Assembly: GCA_023460715.1 (NCBI GenBank) | Contig: JAEWPH010000293.1 | Location: 1-6,912, forward strand | Length of the DNA stretch: 6,912 nt | Direction: 5' to 3' | Source: Pseudomonadota bacterium | GTDB lineage: Bacteria; Pseudomonadota; Gammaproteobacteria; Burkholderiales; Burkholderiaceae_C | In this document: one piece after another, positions 5,898-6,912 of the stretch | Layout: each line of letters starts with the position of its first letter | Position numbering within the stretch: position 1 is the first letter of the stretch | Made by a program: the position numbers and the translations under genes | Notes under the pieces: model-generated | What the model saw: only the letters and a program-made list of their open reading frames with translations | What the model was told of the DNA's origin: nothing | Database searches by the model: none

Positions 5898-5910
5898 TAA
5901 GATGGCCCCA
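5898..5910 (+). promoter_or_regulatory. Azurin promoter -10 element and predicted transcription start
   Basis: TAAGAT (5898-5903) matches the sigma-70 -10 consensus at four of six positions. Its position predicts initiation at A5910. There is no recognisable -35 hexamer, as expected for an FNR class II promoter where the activator overlaps that region. The leader to the azurin ATG would be 69 nt. Confidence 0.65.
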
Positions 5911-5955
5911 CGAAGCACGCAAGACCGGCGCTAGCGGGTCTGGAACCGGGCTTCG
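5911..5955 (+). other. Predicted 5'-terminal stem-loop of the azurin mRNA
   Basis: CGAAGC (5911-5916) pairs perfectly with GCTTCG (5950-5955), enclosing AGACC (5922-5926) paired with GGTCT (5937-5941). The outer stem begins one base after the predicted transcription start and ends before the Shine-Dalgarno region. It could protect the 5' end of the transcript without blocking translation. The pairing is seen in the sequence; the function is inferred. Confidence 0.4.
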
Positions 5956-5964
5956 ACTCTTTCT

Positions 5965-5973
5965 GAAAGGTGA
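5965..5973 (+). promoter_or_regulatory. Ribosome binding site deciding the azurin start
   Basis: GAAAGGTGA (5965-5973) contains AAGGTGA, one mismatch from AAGGAGA. It lies 5 nt before the ATG at 5979. A GTG at 5970 in the same frame would lie inside this site, so the ATG is preferred. Confidence 0.7.
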
Positions 5974-5978
5974 GAACA

Positions 5979-6434
5979 ATGGCAAGAATCTGGAAACCCC
6001 TGGCAGTGGTCGCTCTGTGTGTGGGCGCCGCCCCGGTCTGGGCCGCCGATTGTGCGGTCGAGATCGAGGGCAATGACGCAATGCAGTTCAACAAGCCCAC
6101 GATCTCCGTGCCGGCCAGCTGCAAGGAATTCACCGTCAAGCTCAAGCACGTGGGCAAACTGCCCAAGACCGCCATGGGCCACAACTGGGTGCTGACCAAG
6201 ACGGCAGACGTGCAGCCCGTCGCCAACGACGGCATTCCCGCCGGCGCGGCCAAGAACTACGTGAAAGACGGCGACGCCCGCGTGATCGCCCACACCAAGC
6301 TGATCGGCGGCGGCGAGTCCGACTCCGTCAAGTTCGCCGTGAGCAAGCTGAAAGCCGGTGATTCGTACACCTATTTCTGCTCGTTCCCCGGCCACTCGGC
6401 CATCATGAAGGGCACGTTGACGCTGGCCAAGTAA
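5979..6434 (+). CDS. azu: Azurin, periplasmic blue-copper electron carrier
   Basis: Azurin is a type 1 copper cupredoxin that shuttles single electrons in the periplasm. The 151-residue precursor starts with a Sec signal peptide: KR-type basic N-region, hydrophobic core, and cleavage after VWA at residue 22. The mature protein then begins [10 protein letters not shown] and has 129 residues. In mature numbering every key residue matches Pseudomonas aeruginosa azurin: copper ligands Gly45, His46, Cys112, His117 and Met121, and the Cys3-Cys26 disulfide. His35, Trp48 and His83 are kept too. The C-terminal ligand loop [10 protein letters not shown] is intact. The start at 5979 is chosen from the ribosome binding site; a GTG nine bases earlier would add three residues. 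The gene is monocistronic, with an FNR/Anr-type promoter upstream and a strong terminator downstream, so expression at low oxygen is likely. Partner proteins are not in the window. Confidence 0.97.
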   Translation: MARIWKPLAVVALCVGAAPVWAADCAVEIEGNDAMQFNKPTISVPASCKEFTVKLKHVGKLPKTAMGHNWVLTKTADVQPVANDGIPAGAAKNYVKDGDARVIAHTKLIGGGESDSVKFAVSKLKAGDSYTYFCSFPGHSAIMKGTLTLAK

Positions 6435-6456
6435 GCACGGGTGCCAAGCACCCCAC

Positions 6457-6486
6457 AAAAAAGCAGCCCGATGGGCTGCTTTTTTT
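6457..6486 (+). terminator. Intrinsic terminator after azurin
   Basis: GCAGCCC (6463-6469) and GGGCTGC (6473-6479) form a perfect 7-bp stem with a 3-nt loop. A run of seven T follows (6480-6486), and six A precede it (6457-6462), extending the stem. It lies 22 nt after the azurin stop. The A and T flanks mean it could also work on the opposite strand. Confidence 0.95.
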
Positions 6487-6566
6487 ATGGACGGGGGCCG
6501 GCGCACGAGATGCTTCCATGCGACGTGGTCTGAACGCGACGACTGCATTCCACAGAGGGCCTTTGC

Positions 6567-6590
6567 GGCGCAGACCTACAGGGCTGCGCC
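6567..6590. other. Inverted repeat ahead of the 66-codon gene
   Basis: GGCGCAG (6567-6573) pairs with CTGCGCC (6584-6590) around a 10-nt loop, about 60 bp before the next start codon. It may be a leader hairpin or an operator. No T tract follows. No convincing sigma-70 or sigma-28 promoter is visible in 6487-6650. Confidence 0.3.
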
Positions 6591-6650
6591 AGGGCGGCCG
6601 CTTAGGCTTCAGGCACACGTTGTTACGCCATCCGCCGTCAGGAGCCCGCC

Positions 6651-6851
6651 ATGTTCTCGATCCCGCTGCCCGTCACGCTGAACCAGATGTTCTCGGCTTC
6701 TTTCGTGGCCCGCTCGCGCGGGGCTGACGCCAACGCCGGCGCGCCGGTCCGGGTGGCCCCCCGTGCCCCGCTGCCGACGCCCCTGATGTCCGCCTACGAG
6801 GATCCGCTGCCTGATCTCGACCAGCGCGTGCGCAGCCTGGGCGAGTGGTAG
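6651..6851 (+). CDS. Small protein of unknown function (66 aa)
   Basis: I do not recognise this gene. The frame is supported by AGGAG at 6640-6644 with a 6-nt spacer to the ATG, by roughly 89% G or C at third codon positions (my hand count), and by its place between the azurin terminator and a second inverted repeat. The protein has a mildly hydrophobic N-terminus (MFSIPLPVTLNQMFSASFVA), a Pro/Ala/Arg-rich middle (about 21-46), and an acidic-then-basic end (AYEDPLPDLDQRVRSLGEW, 48-66). There is no convincing membrane segment, signal cleavage site or cysteine. The ordered-looking C-terminus after a proline-rich linker could be a short interaction peptide, but that is speculation. Confidence 0.6.
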   Translation: MFSIPLPVTLNQMFSASFVARSRGADANAGAPVRVAPRAPLPTPLMSAYEDPLPDLDQRVRSLGEW

Positions 6852-6869
6852 CCGCTTGAGCCTCGGCAG

Positions 6870-6911
6870 GCCAGCCCCTGGCGGGGCATGCCTGCGACGT
6901 CAGGGGCTGGC
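6870..6911 (+). terminator. 11-bp inverted repeat at the window edge, possible terminator
   Basis: GCCAGCCCCTG (6870-6880) and CAGGGGCTGGC (6901-6911) form a perfect 11-bp stem with a 20-nt loop, starting 19 bp after the stop of the small gene. Any T tract would lie beyond the window, so its use as a terminator cannot be judged. It could also be half of a repeat element. Confidence 0.4.
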
Positions 6912-6912
6912 A

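Noticed and set aside
4965..5900. 311-codon plus-strand frame opposite yigZ
   Set aside because: It overlaps the conserved YigZ core on the other strand and has no ribosome binding site or recognisable domain.
5931..6548. 205-codon minus-strand frame opposite azurin
   Set aside because: It runs through the azurin gene and its terminator hairpin in antisense. The azurin frame explains the region fully.
1..6912. Mobile element, prophage, defence system or CRISPR array
   Set aside because: No transposase, integrase, target-site duplication, tRNA or repeat-spacer array was seen. Base composition looks uniform apart from the short AT-richer repeat block.

Overview
The window is very GC-rich, with almost every third codon position G or C. 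It looks like chromosomal DNA of a Comamonadaceae beta-proteobacterium (Acidovorax, Paracidovorax or Delftia type). The clues are gene content, a near-canonical azurin, and an intergenic motif (3061-3118) that I recall as dispersed in that family. These are similarity judgements from memory; no search was run.

Layout. (1) 1-139: a C-homopolymer-rich stretch, then a nested hairpin followed by six T (67-111), close upstream of the first gene. (2) 140-2853, plus strand: an amidase-signature hydrolase and, 35 bp later, a DauA-like FAD-dependent D-amino-acid dehydrogenase, probably one operon. (3) 2854-3138: non-coding, with the dispersed repeat. (4) 3139-5777, minus strand: reading with transcription, a YigZ/IMPACT-family protein, an orphan dihydrolipoamide-dehydrogenase-like flavoprotein, and a small YjfB-family putative motility protein with its own sigma-28 (FliA)-type promoter. 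(5) 5778-5978: divergent control region with a perfect FNR/Anr box placed as in a class II promoter for azurin. (6) 5979-6434, plus strand: periplasmic blue-copper protein azurin, closed by a textbook intrinsic terminator. (7) 6487-6912: a 66-codon gene of unknown function with a strong ribosome binding site, then a large inverted repeat cut by the window end.

How the genes may work together. The amidase and the dehydrogenase make a plausible two-step route: hydrolysis of an amide of a D-amino acid (or related compound), then oxidative deamination to the 2-oxo acid. The pocket residues that bind the D-arginine side chain in Pseudomonas DauA are replaced by hydrophobic ones, so the substrate is probably neutral or hydrophobic. 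Azurin is probably induced under low oxygen through Fnr/Anr. The YjfB-like gene probably belongs to the flagellar regulon. These look like separate transcription units under separate regulators rather than one system. I found no mobile element, CRISPR array, tRNA, rRNA or clearly new multi-gene system.
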